Shown: in pieces, positions 36,041-49,739 of the stretch | Layout: every line of letters begins with the position of its first letter | Position numbering within the stretch: the first letter of the stretch is position 1 | From: Acholoe squamosa | Taxonomy: Eukaryota > Annelida > Polychaeta > Phyllodocida > Polynoidae | Reading direction: 5' to 3' | Assembly (NCBI GenBank): GCA_949317995.1 | Contig: OX439038.1 | Coordinates: 59,912,813-59,976,812, forward strand | Length of the DNA stretch: 64,000 bases | Position numbers and translations under genes: made by a program | Notes under the pieces: model-generated | What the model saw: the letters and a program-made list of their open reading frames with translations, nothing else | Database searches by the model: none | What the model was told of the DNA's origin: nothing

Positions 36041-37320
36041 ACCCCTCCTGCATAATGATGACCAGTGGGAATGATGTATTATTGCAGTAGCAGCCATCAA
36101 AGGGGTAAGAGCGTCCTTCACATGGGTTTAAAAAAAATTCTTACCCCACCCCTGCTGAAAGGAAACGGTCATTGCTTAATTTGAAGAAGTTTCGACTTAG
36201 TCCATGTGGAACCTTTGTATGCATTTCTGTGAGTAAAATCGCTGTCCATTGAGCTCCTAAAAATGGTAGGGAAGCTGCTATGGGAGTAGTCATAATTTAT
36301 TAATGGGGAGGTGGGTTTTGGGGTGCAAAACTTTTGACCCCTCCTGACAGTTAGCTGAACACCTTTTGACCTCTTGAGGGGGACACAAAAAGATTTACCC
36401 TCTTTTTGCAAAAATAATTACTCTAGATCAAAGGGGTACAAAATTCTCTGCACCCCTGGTGTGAGGGTGAAAAGATTTCAACACCATTGAGGGGGGGGGC
36501 ATAAAAATCTTTCATGTATTTATGAGAAAAACACACCACCCTCCCTACTTGGCATAAAAACAATCGTTTGGTGTTACAAAAAAACATTTTTATTTGGTTC
36601 CTAACCTTACCTAATGTAAAAAAAATGTTAAAACAAACATATACTTTTCCTAAAACACTTTTATTCTAGATTAGGTCACTCAAATAAAAAAAAACTTTTT
36701 CATGACCACACGCATCATAGAATTGTGTTTTTTTCTTTTTTTTTTTACAGATTTTTAGTCAAAAACATGACAAAAATAGCACAAAAATGGCATATTAGGT
36801 ATCAAATTAAAGATAACAAGATCAAGTGCATGTTTATGAATGTCAATGATCAGTAATTCTTAAGAATTAACGACCCAATGCAGTTGACATGCCGATATGC
36901 CTAGAATAAAAAGAAAAATTGCCCTCATCATATTTTTAAGTGGTTGATGATGGGAAACCAGGTTTTTTGAGTGATCATCTTGTGGGTTTGAAGGAAGGGG
37001 TCGAAGAAATTCTGACCACTGACCAAGGGGATCAAAATGATTTCACCTGTTTTCAGCAAAATACCCTGCATATTACTATAGGGGGGTCAACAATTTTGAC
37101 CCTCGAGAGGGGGGGGGAGTTTGGAAAACATTGATAACTGGTTTTGAAATGACTTATTTTAACAAGTTTTCAATGTTTTTCAATGTCTTTTAAAAACGTT
37201 TTATACCCAAACCTAATAAAACATTTGCAAACCTTGAAAAGTTCTATGTCTCTTGCCAAGTGGGTGATCTGTTGATAAATAATGACCACTCAATAAGCAT
37301 GTTAATAGCGACTTTAAATC
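36041..37320. other. Non-coding interior of the satellite-loaded block
   Basis: AT-rich DNA with short homopolymer runs; nothing was recognised. Confidence 0.4.
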
Positions 37321-37326
37321 AATTAA

Positions 37327-37842
37327 CACTTTCTTGCCCAGAATTATTTTCAGGAAGGTAGATTTTTCAACATAGTTCACATGTTGCAGGTCATTACCCA
37401 TCAAACTTTGAAACTAAATTGTCCATTTGTGTTTGATGGAAAGGGGTATGCAAATAGCTTTAAGAAAATGTGATATTAGGCATGTATCAGAACAATTTAT
37501 AAAATAATAGGAATTGATTCTCGTCCAAGAGGTTGAATTATGCTTATTCATATGGAAACACCAGGCAGGCTATATTTTCTCTCTTATTACGTATATATAG
37601 CATATATTTTGTACTTGTTAATCATTTTCAGTTAAAACCAAAGATCATCAACATCATTATTGAAATCCTTGGAAAAAAAACTATGAAAATAAGTTTTTAT
37701 ACTAATTTTTTGACTTTTCATCATTAATTTTGTCATTTTAGTGATTTTTCCATAATTAATTTGTCCCCCCATGCCCAGGGTTGCCTTTTGTAGATGTATA
37801 CATGATACAGAGCACACTTTTTAAATTCTGAGCACATAAGGG
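37327..37842. mobile_element. TTAA-flanked MITE (piggyBac-type), 516 bases
   Basis: Flanked by TTAA at 37323-37326 and 37843-37846. The left end is CACTTTCTTGCCCAGAATTA and the right end is TTCTGAGCACATAAGGG. These match the ends of 18815-19509, so this is a second, more diverged copy of the same family. Confidence 0.7.
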
Positions 37843-38404
37843 TTAATGAGGCAAAAATTAAGAATCGTGTAAAATCATTAAATTTAGTCACTGAAACCCT
37901 ACCTAGAACAATTTTCATGCCATTTTGCCTATGGACCCACTTTCATGCCACTGCCAGTGTATAGGTTAGCACAATGTCTGACATAGTGTTTGCAGAACTG
38001 AACAGAAAACCATTGAATGTCCTTTATTATCCATAATTCAATCAGTCTTCTACTTGTAATATGAAAGGATTTATAATCAGGCATCTCGAGGATGATCAGA
38101 TATGTTAACAGAAATTGTAATTAAGTAATTACAGTGATTTCAATTTGTCTATGGAGATTAGCACTGGAATGTCATTCCTTGGATTTTATCAAATATCAAG
38201 GCAACAATAGGGTCTGAATATGTAAAACATTCCAAATATGACATACAGAGTATCAAGAATCACCCTCTTATGCTATGAAAATAACCTAGATTATGAGCAA
38301 TCATCAAAAAGAAACAAAGCATAATTGGTTGATAAAAGGGGATTTGACAGATCAAAATAAAATGCCATATGCTGCCACCTTGTGTTAATATTTTAAAGTG
38401 CTGA

Positions 38405-38575
38405 TGGTATGACCATTGTACGGCCAAGAAGCACTGTGTGGCCACACTGAGTACATGCCTTGGCAAAACAGCATTGTGTGGCCAAGGAGCACTGTGTAGC
38501 CACACTGAGTACATGCCTTGGTAAAACAGCATTGTGCGGCCAAGAGGCACTGTGTGACCACACAGTAAATAACCC
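38405..38575. repeat. 58-60 base tandem repeat (three units)
   Basis: Units of the type GGCCAAGGAGCACTGTGTGG followed by CCACACTGAGTACATGCCTTGG. The same unit makes up the right end repeat near 39800-39920 and, in inverse, the left end near 34680-34755. Confidence 0.9.
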
Positions 38576-38609
38576 GATAGAGGTAGCCAAGGGTTAGTAG
38601 ACGGCTATA

Positions 38610-39785
38610 GGAAAGGTATTCTGGGAGGGGCAGGGACTGGATAGGGAGGGGTAGGAACCAGAGAGCGAGGGGCAGGGGAATTTCCATCAACTCGTCCACC
38701 ATCAAGGTCATCCACTACCAACTCCTCCACCATCAAAGTCGTCCACTACCAACTCATCCACCATCAAAGTCGTCCACTACTAACTCATCAAACATCAAAG
38801 TCGTACACTACCAACTCGTCCACCATTAAAGTCGTTCACCCACAATTATATCCTGGGAAATATGGGCCTACAACTCTTAGGTTTAGTAAATCATAAATCC
38901 AGGTTTTTTATATGCTTAAATTACCGGAAATACTGGGGCAAAATTCTACTACCCTACAGCCCTCAGCCCGTGCACTCCCGAAACAAGACTGACATCCACC
39001 TGCATTCCCTCCCCTTTGGCAGGGACCAGATTCAGAAGTGGGGGGAAGTGAAAGGGAGGGGCAGGGACTAGATACGGAGGGGTAGGGACTGGATAGGGAG
39101 GGGCAAGGACCAGATACGGAGGGGCAGGGACTGGATATGGAGGGGCAGTGACCAAATGTGGAGGAGAGGGATGTGAAAGGGAGGGGCAGGGGTCGGATAG
39201 GGATGGGCAGGGAATGAATAGCGGGGAGGCAAGAACCAGATGGGGGGCAGGGAGCATATATGGAAGGGCAGGCATGGGATAGGGAGGGGCAGGGACCTGA
39301 TAGGGAGGGGCAGGGACCAGATAGGGAGGGGCAGGGAGTGGATAGGGAGGGGCGGGGACCAGAGAGGGAGGGGCAGGAACCAGATAGGGAGGGGCAGGGA
39401 CCAGATAGGGAAGGGCAGGGCCTGGAAGGGAGGGGCAGGGACTGGATACAGAGGGGCAGGCACCAGATACGGAGGGGCAGGAACTGGATAAGGAGGGGCA
39501 GTGAGCAGGTTTCAAGGGTTAGGGATGTGAAAGGGAGGGGGAGGGACTGGATAGGGAGGGGCAAGGACCAGATACGGAGGGGCAGTAACCAGATGCGGAG
39601 GGGAGGGATGTGAAAGGGAGAGGCAGGGGTCGGATAGGGAGGGGCAGGGACTGGATAGCGAGAGGCAGGAACCAGATGGGGGGCAGGGAGCTGATATGGA
39701 GGGGCAGGCACAGGATGGGGAGGGGCAGGGACCTGATATGGATGGGCAGGGACCAGATAGGGAGGGGCAGGGACCGGATAGGGAG
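38610..39785. repeat. G-rich minisatellite, ~21-base unit
   Basis: About forty to fifty imperfect units of the type GGGAGGGGCAGGGACCAGAT on the plus strand, in two tracts separated near 38700-39000 by a CATCAAAGTCGTCCACTACC repeat (period about 30). It has clear G-quadruplex potential. The long minus-strand open frames (Pro/Leu/Ser-rich) arise from the repeat. Confidence 0.95.
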
Positions 39786-39997
39786 CAGCTGACCTATGAC
39801 CAGTAAGGCACTGTACGGCCAAGGAGCACTGTGTGGCCACACTGAGTACATGCTTTGGCTAAAGAGCATTGTGCAGCCAAGAGGCACTGTGTGGCCACAC
39901 TGAGAGCATGCCTTGGCAACACAGTGCCTACTGTGCAGCCAAGCCCTTGTCTGCAAAGTGCTCTACTGTGTAGAGAAGGTGTCATCGGGTGCACGTG

Positions 39998-40643
39998 AAG
40001 TCCTACCCCACTCCCTTTGGTATCCTCTTGCTGCAAGCCTCTGCAAGACTCTGTCTTCGGGGAATTTGATCTGTCTCTCTCTATTGAGGTAAGATATTTT
40101 TATTTTATCCTGGTTGAACATTTGCATTAAAGTTACCTTATTTATGGATGGAATCTAATATATTTCTTAGCCCATATGGGGATGGGGAACTATGGTATAA
40201 GCACTCTTGTGAAGAAGAGTGACTCCACAGCTATTCCTTTATTTTGGGACTCTTACCCCTGTGCCTAGTCAGTACTTCTTGGAATAATGTAGGAGGGCTG
40301 AGGCTAAGATCGATGTGATCTTAGTGCTGGCTAGGAAATGTGAATGCAGTCTGATCTTAAGATTGCTTAATAGGATAAGATAGAATAGTTCCTAAGATCG
40401 CTGGGGTTGTGATCCCAGGATGTTTTGAATTAACCTCCTGGATTTGGAAAATGAGGTGCAAAACCAAAAAGTAGGAGGCGCACCCAAAATTGTTGGACAG
40501 AATTTGAGACATAACCAAAGATCATTTTCAGTAAAAGGTCAAAGCTAAATATAGGTCAACTCGCGATGATGGCAGTAAGACGTCATTCATTGGCACGTGA
40601 CATTGTGTGCCATGTGAAAGTTTGCAAGGTTTTGCAGAGGTCA

Positions 40644-40702
<59 letters not shown>

Positions 40703-41250
40703 CTGGGAGAGTGAAAACCGCTTTGTTAGTACAAGCTTCAGCCCCCCACTCCCCCACCGACAGTCACACGAGTTGACGCCTCTCGGCCGTAAAAGACAGA
40801 TTACATGTCGGCCAAGGACAGAATAGTATTTGGCCTCGGACTATTGAGGAGGATGAGGGGTGAGACTGAGGAGGGGAGTGAGGGGTGTGGGAATGCGACT
40901 ACTGTACAGAGAGGAGTCCGGTACCTTTTGATGTTGGGGAATTGCTATTTTTTTTCAGCAACAGGTGATGCTGGATTTTCGAGAAAGCCCTAGACTTTCC
41001 CACCTATTTGATTTCAAGTAATGTGAGGTACAGGAACAATTATTTCAAGCAGTTATGTCCTAAACCAATAGTTCTCTCCCGTGGCACAGTGTTCACTGAC
41101 TAGATAGACATCTTAACTACAATCCACTATAGATGCACATTGCACTTCACTATCAGTGAATTCAATGATAAGACCAGCATTCTCACTTTCAGAGCAAGTT
41201 ATCTCAAGGACAGCAACCCCTGACAACCCAGCTTGAACCTGCTAAATCTA
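39998..41250. other. Non-coding spacer
   Basis: No gene was recognised. It includes the (AT)n microsatellite at 40650-40693. Confidence 0.4.
40650..40693. repeat. (AT)n microsatellite
   Basis: About twenty uninterrupted AT units. Confidence 0.95.
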
Positions 41251-41485
41251 CACTGAGGAAATTTTTCCTGACAAAACGACATGGGAACCCATGTCAATTC
41301 AACTTGACACATACAGCATATGTCCTAGTGACACAGGCATACATGTCAATATGACCTGTTCACTACCAATTGGCTATTATACAATTTGACAAGCTTTGAA
41401 GTGCAATGTCAAGGGGATTTGACAGCCCACATAGACAGGTCAATAATGGTTTGACCTGTACAATGTTGACATATATAATGCTTCA
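41251..41485 (+). repeat. Left terminus and subterminal repeats of the CACTA-like element
   Basis: CACTG start, then about ten TTGACA/TGTCAA-type words in both orientations up to about 41475, after which they stop. Confidence 0.75.
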
Positions 41486-43794
41486 TGGAAGACCCACCAG
41501 GTGGTCGAGCATGATAAGTAATTCATTTTACCTACACTAGGGTGGTTACTGTAGCCCAGTTTCAGCTTAAAGGGTACCCATTTCCCCAGACCGGCCACTA
41601 TCCTATCCTAAATAGGTCTCAACATATATGAGGTCACATACAGTACATTCATATAGAGTGTAGTAGGGCATATAGGATCACATACTAGGGGCTAATGCAC
41701 AATTTGCAATTTAGTTTACATTCATCATATTAGGGATAGTCTGTAAGTAATATATATTTATGGAGGGCCATTCTATTTTGCTGTGTATAATTCGTCTTAT
41801 GTCTCAAAAATATCCTCATGCATTGCATAATCATTAAAAATGTGTGAAATGTGTGTGAAACATGTGTGTCTAGTCTCTATGAATGGAGTTTTAGCATGTC
41901 ATTTGATGAATCAGTCTATTTATTGCTTTAGCATACTTATTGATCTCTCAGTATTTCCAGGGACATACCACAGCCCCCATTCAAGTATATAAGTTAAATA
42001 TACATCTCTGCAAGTCATTGAAACTGTAAGGGCATTGAGCCTCTATAAGGGTCCTGCGGAGTTCTATTTGTGGTTGAGTGGTTATAACTACCCTACCTGA
42101 GTGGGGATCAACCACAGCTGATCTAGGGTGGTGCATGCAGGCAGAAGGGTAGATTCAGGTAAACTGCAACAGTGTCTGCACTATGCATTGGTCATATACT
42201 TTAGGTCTATCTTTGTACAAACATGTGGACCTCCCAGTCTCACACTGCTCCAGCATCCAAATATGAGAATGGTTGCCATGGCGGCCATTCAAAGGTCAGG
42301 AACCCTCAAAAATGGTCATCAAAATAACCGAAAATGTTTTTACTTTAGAATTTGTGGCCAAAATATGGGGGAATCATATACCTGCAGTATGCCAATTAAA
42401 AAATCATGTCTCCTCAAGCTGACAATCATCCACAAAACACCTCTTCACAAAAGGGAATGATCATTTCTTAACATCTGTAGCAGGGTAGGTTTGTCTGGTA
42501 AAGCAGGTGGACCCACTGTATTCTGACTCTCTCCTACCCTACCATGATCCACACATATACCTCACTTTGGATGAAGCAACGTTGGGTTTGGACTTTTCCA
42601 ATGGTGACTGTTACACAACAAAGGGGGGGGGGCTGAGTTTTGGGGCCAGGGTGCCGAAAAAGAGAATGTAGCCCTTCCTCACATAGGCCATTTTTTTGGA
42701 GGGCACTACCCTTTTGAACTACAGTTCCTTAAAACAGGTGAAATTATCATTCCCCCCTTCAGAAGGGCTGAAAGAATGTTGACCCCAACCTTCTAAAACC
42801 CAACAATCTCCCCCCCCCCCTTGTTATGAAAAAATTGTCCCTCCCTAAAGTAAGATCTGTTAAGTGTTTGGTTTGTGCTGAATCTACCCTACCAGGAACA
42901 AAGTGTATAAATACATTAGCCAAAGTCACAATCCAACTCAACTTAGAGCAAATATGCAGATATCTTGTATTTTTTTCTGTAATCCTCTGCAACCCAATTT
43001 AGATTCAGTCTATTACCCGGTTTACTACAGGCTTTGATCCATTCAAGACATTGCTTGGTTGCTGGATCCATGAGGTCAAAAGACAAATTTGGTTTGGGAA
43101 ATCAAAAAAAGCTCTACACCTATCATGTGCTTCTTTAGACCAGTATCTCAAATCACATGTGCATGTGTTCCATGCAAAACGTTTTTTTCTGGCATTTTGG
43201 AATGCTTACATGTATAGATCTGTATAGGTATGCTGTATGCTATATAGGTGGCTGTTTGAACCCTTACTACCAGTAATGGAGCACATGCCTAATTATGGTC
43301 TATAGTATGAGTAATTGATACAAGCATCCACCTATACCATTTTGAGATATAGCACTGACTTCTTAAATGAGGTAAAATATTTAATGGCTAAGAAACAGAA
43401 AGTGCCCCATAGCAAGACTGTTTACTCATAGGGTCACTCAGGTAGAGTCTAAACCTCCATGATCCTCATGAGTGTATGTGTGTGTGTGTGTGGGGGGGGG
43501 TCTATAGGGCACCTTCTCCATAGATAGATTTGCCAGTAGAACTGGGTGACAACCCTATTGAGGACTATGTTGCTTGCTTCTATTTATAGGCTACAGGCAG
43601 GTTTACCCACAACTAACCACCCTGTGGCAGTCACATATCTGAAACTCTTGCTATGCACTTACCCCCTCCCCCAGATTCTTGTCTAACTGGGACCAAGTGG
43701 AGTTATTTCAGAGTTGCAGCTACCTTCCTACAATAAATTCTGCTCATAAAAGTCACAAATGAGAAAAAACTTCAAATTATTCTATTTGAAGTAG

Positions 43795-44270
43795 AGTAAA
43801 ATTCCGTTGTAACAAAGTGCTTGGGAAGAGCCAAAAATTCATTATTATAAACAAATTTTTTAAACCCTATCATCTATAAGAACTCACCTACCCTTACAGA
43901 CATCAGAAAACCCTCACCAACATCATGGGGGCCCTTTCTCTACCCAACCCCCCCCCCCACCCAGTATGGTGAATGTGTGAGATATGGGCAATAGCTCCCT
44001 CTCCCTCTCTCCACCCTTAGCAACTTGAAAGATGAAAAAGATATCAAAGGAAACATGTTCCCCTGATAGACATATTTTCGTTTTTCATTGTGTTTTCCAC
44101 TCATTACAGCTTTGAAGTGCCCACAATCATTCCTTGAAATGTATTCACTTCATGGTAAGTTGGTTTTAAGGGACTTTCTTCACTATAGAAACATATTGGG
44201 CCAATAAGATTTGTTTGTTATAAATGAAACATTGTTATAACAGGATTCCTTGTTAAAAATTCTATTGGTG
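43795..44270. mobile_element. Degenerate MITE with pogo/Tigger-like ends
   Basis: The left word AAATTCCGTTGTAACAAA and the inverse of the right word (GGAATCCTGTTATAACAA) pair imperfectly, and a second inner pair (ATTATAAACAAAT and ATTTGTTTGTTATAA) supports them. Such TCCGTTATAAC-type ends recall pogo-like MITEs. It is old and non-coding. Confidence 0.3.
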
Positions 44271-44690
44271 AGGAATCTTAACCGGACCAAAGCAACAATA
44301 ATCACATCTGACCCATCTTAATCTACCTACCTACATCACAGTACATTTCTTGGCCTAAACTGTAGCAGGATCCTCTGACCAGTCCATTATGTGTGCTAGG
44401 TGTTTCTGGGGTCTAGATAACGAAATAACATATGAATAGTCACCTAATATTGCAAGGAATAATTCAAATCACAATATATTCTATTAATACATAAACACCA
44501 ATTTTGCAGAAACGCACAAACACCGACAAATTAAGGATCTTTTATTTTGTGGAGTCATGAGATTAGCAGACACCTGCCACCCCTATTTTTTTGGAGTGCA
44601 AGAGTTCCCAAATAGTGGTAGTGCTACCTTTGTATCCAGCAGCAACCGGCTTTCACTTGAAATCTACAACTTTGACCTCTCAGTGTTGAG

Positions 44691-44751
44691 TATAAAAGAA
44701 GAACAGTCCCTGCCATCATCCTCTGCAGCCCAACTGTACCCACACATGCTG
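44691..44751 (+). promoter_or_regulatory. Candidate promoter and leader exon for the transposase gene
   Basis: A perfect TATAAAAG box at 44691-44698 is followed about 30 bases later by a pyrimidine-rich start-like region and then, after ATGCTG, a strong GTGAGT splice donor (exon end 44751). The next good acceptor before the transposase ATG is TTTTTTTCCAG ending at 51253. This would give a leader exon spliced over 6.5 kb. A second TATA-like word (GCATATATAAGG) at 49593-49604 is an alternative start. Confidence 0.3.
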
Positions 44752-47700
44752 GTGAGTATGCACATTTGTATTTCTTACTATACCACCTACTGTTGCCTAT
44801 TGTTCTAATGTGTGTGTATGATTGTTATACAGGTCTTGTCAGCACCTGGCTAGTGTCTGGGGCATCCTCAAGACTCAAGCCCCCTTGCTACCCAGCTATG
44901 ACAGCATACTGCCACTGGGTTCTCATATTTCATTGTCATACAAACTTGTTTCACTATAATATAATTGTAATTTTTATGTTGAGATTTAGCCACATGCAAA
45001 ATGGGGGTCGGGGTGTTGTTGTCAGGTTAGCTTGGAAGAGGACCTTTCCCTGGGTGCAGACACAGAGCCTAGGTTATTCACCTGTACTGCTCAGTGCTGT
45101 GAAACCACCTGCATAGAGCCCTGCAGTCATGGTAACATATCAATAGAGTGACCATTTTCAGCCTGTCATATCAAGTTTCCGTATCATGCACCATGATTAT
45201 TTTAATTAGGGGGTAAACACCCAACACAGCCAATTAAGGCCATACAGGTACAGTCACTGCACAATAGTCCGGGCAGTGCCGTGCTGATACAGTATTGTCA
45301 CATTTTGGCACAGGGTTTTGAATAGACGCCTCCCTTGAATAGGGGCCAGGGTTGAGGGCTTTTTAAAATCAATAGGGGCCGTGCCTTGAATAGGGGCCGG
45401 AGGAGGGGGAGTGCACATCAGCCACTGGGGAAGGCAAGTTCGTTGCCATAGATATTTCCATGTGCATCAATTTTCTTTTAAATTCCTCAAAAGGAAATGA
45501 CAGTAGAAAGAAATGATTGTAGACATTATTTTGCCTGCATTGGTTTACATGCCTAGAGCCTTTAAATGTACAGGGAATTATCACACCATATCACATGGCC
45601 AGTTACAGCATTATATAAACATGGTGAAGATTAGATAAATCAAAATATTTGATACATAGAAATATGTAGGCCTATGTTAGGAAGAGAAGCTGAATTTTAG
45701 AATCCATCTAATAATTCTGATGTCAGAATATCTGTTTGTCCATGCAAGCCATAGTCCAAATCAGTTTTTTCTTTTGATCTCAAGTTACCTAGAAGCTGAG
45801 AAAATTGAATGTGAAATATTGGATATGGGTGTTTTGGGAACACTAGTTTGTAGTGTGAATGCTGTCTGAAACTGATCTGGGAGTTGGTCTCTGCAGGCAG
45901 ACTTACAAGGCCAGTGTAGGTTGAGTAACAACTGGGCCTCCACACTACAGGTAAGAGTAGGCAGGGTTGTTAGCTCACCAAGGTCTGTAAATAGATCATG
46001 TCATGAAAGGGCAGTCTGCCAACTATGTGCTTATAAAAGTGTGGTTAGGGTAGATTCACCTTGATTTGACACTTGTGGTGTGGGGTTTTATCTTTAAAAT
46101 GAAATGCTTAATTTCCTGTAATAGCCAGCATCCACATGCCACACCCTGAGGGGCAGATCAAGGGAGATGGGGGAGGGGGCATGTCCTAGGGGGCACAGTA
46201 CCCCCTAAACCACAATGAAAATGGGCCTGGCTATGACTTCTAAATGAAGTAAGCACAATCTATCATGACGGCACCTTTCAACATGAAATGATTGTGCAAA
46301 ATATGACAGCATTTTCATAAATACTCCTCACTGATCTGATGTAACCTATCTTTATCAATACTTTAGGTCGGCACTTACATAATTGTGCACTGCTGTCTTG
46401 CGTAGGTCACAGTTTTGTTATGCCTTCTCTCAGGGCCTCCAGGGATCCTCTCCCATTCACAGGGCTGTCCTGTCCTTAATATTTGGGTTAGAGGGATGGT
46501 TGGGGTCTTATTTTCACCACAAGAGAATGGTGGTCAATCTGAGTATAGTTATACTTGAGGAGACATATAAAAACTCTACACTTGTTGTTGGTATTTGGAG
46601 CAATTTGGAACTTGTGGGTACTGGATATTATGTTGTAAACTGACCCTGCAAAGGGATTAAATGCAGGTCAATGAGGAGCATTGCTCAAAGAGACTGGAAA
46701 GAGTTTTCTTCTGCCCTATGCATATGAGTGAGCCTCTGGTAGGGTAAACAATGACTGCACTGCCTGCCTTCTGCAGTAGGCTGTGATCACAGCTGTGATC
46801 TTAGCTGGGTATTAGCTGTGTATTTCTCTGGATCTATGCAAGATAGGAAGATGATTCAAAGAGATCTTATCAGTTATCAAATAAATCTACATGATCAAGT
46901 TACTTCTATAAATTTCAAAACACCATGAGCATTTTATGTAAGTGCCTACTTTAGGTCTGATACATTCATACTTAACCAAAATCCATTCTTATCACTGGAT
47001 TTCACTGTTTTCATATCCATAGCTCCCATTCTTTTCTTAAAGAATTAGAGTTATACAATGTATATGGTCCCCAGAAATAATAAGCCAGATTTAACTACTT
47101 ACCGTACAGTAGTTTGGATAACAGAGACTCATGGTGCACCTACCCTACATAGGACAGGTGCAGAGGGTTGTCTGGCCACACTGTAAATAGCACCAATCAA
47201 AAAATGTTTGAGTTTGCCTGTACTAGGAAAGGGGACCCCCGGGAAGCCCCTCACAGAGGTCCCTTTTAATGTACTGTTAGAGGACTTATACAAGGAATAC
47301 CTTTTGTTAAAAGCATAAATATATTTTACAAGTTTGTCCCAGGTCCTTCTGGAAAGAGATTTAGGTGTAGTCTGTGGTCCCCTTTTTAGCATGAGCTACT
47401 AATTAGGTGAATGTGTGTTGTGGTAGGGAGAATAATATATCCTTTCTGTGACTACTGGTCACATGAGTATGTTGGGGTCACAGGCAAAAACTATTTGGAG
47501 AGTGAGTACTTATTAGTATATATATATTAGTAGCATAAAGGCTTGCCACTTGAGATTTCGGCCACTTTGTTTTATTGATGTGGCATGGGGGTTGGTATAT
47601 GTTGTAGGGGTCCACATTTGCTGCACAACAATGCATAAAAAGAAATTGTGGATGTTTCCGTAAATATAGTCTGAAGGGATGTTGCATGAATATAATACAA

Positions 47701-49739
47701 ATATTGGTATTACTCAAGCATTTTTGTTGTCAGTTTTAGTGAAATAGATAGTGACATGACAGAGCTTTAGTACCAAGGACCTTCGGTGTGATCCAGGTAT
47801 TGTGTAGGGTATGCACTTGACATACATACTTAATCAGGGAGTTTGATAGTTATGGACTGCCCCTGGGTAGAAGTTGATTGACCGGTACTTAGGTCTTTGG
47901 GCTAGGGGTGATTAGTGTGTAGCCAATGTACCTGTGATAGGCACCCCCTCCCCCACTGCATGAAGGATCCTTTGCAGATTAACCATGTGTTTTCTGTTCA
48001 GCAGTAATGTTGTCATAAAGATGACCATGGACTAGGCCAAAAACATTCTTTTTGGGATTATAAAGAAAATTGATAGTTTTAATATAAGATAAGCTAATGT
48101 ATTTGGAAAAAAACAGGTCCTGTGCCCTTTACTGCAGTCAGTTTGATTTAGATTGCCCAAACTTATCCTATCAATAGGGCTGAGAAATGATCGTGGACTA
48201 GAAGTGGCAGACCTTGTTATATAACATGCACACAATCATTAAGCGATCCTGCACTAAGTAAAAGCCTGTGGTTGGGGTAGAGGAAGTGCTTATCTCTCAT
48301 TTCTGACTACTGGCTAGGTGGATATATATTAGTGAATTTGTATTATGTGAATGTGGGGTAGGGCCTTCTCCCATCTCTGTGTTCTTAAGTTGCGAGAGGA
48401 GAGCCTGGCTGGCTGGACAAGAGAATAAGGGCTCTCTCTCTCTCGGTCATACTCTACTATTTACCCAGCAAAAAAAAACAAAACAATGTTATTACACCTG
48501 AAATTAACGTTCCATAGGGTTTGAAATAGAAATACGACATTGGATGAATGTAAACATTGGATGAACATAAAAATTTGACTCTAAATATTGTAATGTTATA
48601 TATAAACATCTTTGTTAATCGTTTAATAACATTTATATCTGATTACAATAACCCCTCTAGAATCTCCCCAATTATGGGAATCTCAATTAATTGGGAGAGG
48701 TTTTGCTTTGATGCTATTACCCACCACAGTACATGATATAGTTTTCCACGTACACACATTGGCATAGTCAGTGGGTGCCAAATGTTGTGGGCTCATTGTT
48801 CCTTCTAGGTGCCGGGGGTGGGGGTGGGTCTATGGATCAGAAGAAACTGCCTGTTATATATGTAGTGTAGACGATAAGGGGATTACATATTCGGGCACCC
48901 CAACAACCCCAGACTGCTGTTACCTAGTTAATAGTGTATAATAGATCTTTTTGTTCTCTTTTTCCTAAAGCCATATATAGAGTGGACATGGATACAAACC
49001 TATGGACACTATTAGGCCAGGGAGTGGGGGCCACTCTGTTCTGCTTGGTTTGCTAACCCTAGCAGACTACATAATTCTTTGATATTGTTATGATGCATGA
49101 CTGGAGTCCTTGCAAGTAACATGTTAGTACTGCATCCATGCATAATTGTGACATGATCTATGGACTTATAACACTCCTAGAATAAGACGCTGCACCTGCT
49201 GTAGGGTAGTACTGAGTGAGTCCGGTCCTGTCCTGCCAGTATGAGTGCATGTGGGTGCGTGGTAGGGTGCGTGGAGTTAGTGGGAAGGGGGGGGGGTACT
49301 GGACAATTTCACCTGTGCCTGGCTTGGTATCTGTGTTGATATGATTAAAATCACTTTCTCAGTTAGTCACGAAGGGACACCTTAGATCTGCAAAATTTGA
49401 CTAGAGGAGATATGTATCTAGTAGTATGAAATGAAATATTTTTGAAACCCTAGTCCTTTTGTGGCAGTGAAATGTGAGAATCCTGTCATAGATCCATTTC
49501 CTTAGAATTATGTTTGCACATGGTATCCAGATTTGGGGGAGTTCATGAGAAATGGAACATGGGAAACGGGATGTGAGAAACAGGATATGTGAGGCATATA
49601 TAAGGTAAGGGATCAGCTCATTCAGCTCAGATACTGGACATTTTCTTCCACCTATGTGACCCTATCTCTTCTTCCCAATAAGTCTAGCCCCATGACCCCA
49701 TCACATTGGCATTTGCTTAGCATCATTTATAGATTAAAT

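Larger units (their letters stand above)
34617..39997. mobile_element. Satellite-loaded block with inverted ends (candidate non-autonomous element)
   Basis: The left end (34617-34755) and the right end (39800-39997) are inverted copies of each other at about 90 percent by eye. They share GCACCCGATGACACCTTCTC, ACAAGGGCTTGGCTGCACAG and GCTCTCAGTGTGGCCACACA. Between them lie a pyrimidine tract, a 19-base minisatellite, a nested TTAA-flanked MITE, a 58-60 base repeat made of the same GGCCACACTGAG words as the ends, and a G-rich 21-base minisatellite. No protein is encoded. The end repeats plus internal arrays resemble large non-autonomous DNA elements that gather satellites, but no target duplication was identified, so an inverted segmental duplication is the alternative. 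Confidence 0.55.

Noticed and set aside
38908-39956. Open frames of up to 310 codons on the minus strand (Pro/Leu/Ser repeats)
   Set aside because: They are translations of the 21-base minisatellite. Several frames are open at once and no non-repeat domain is attached.
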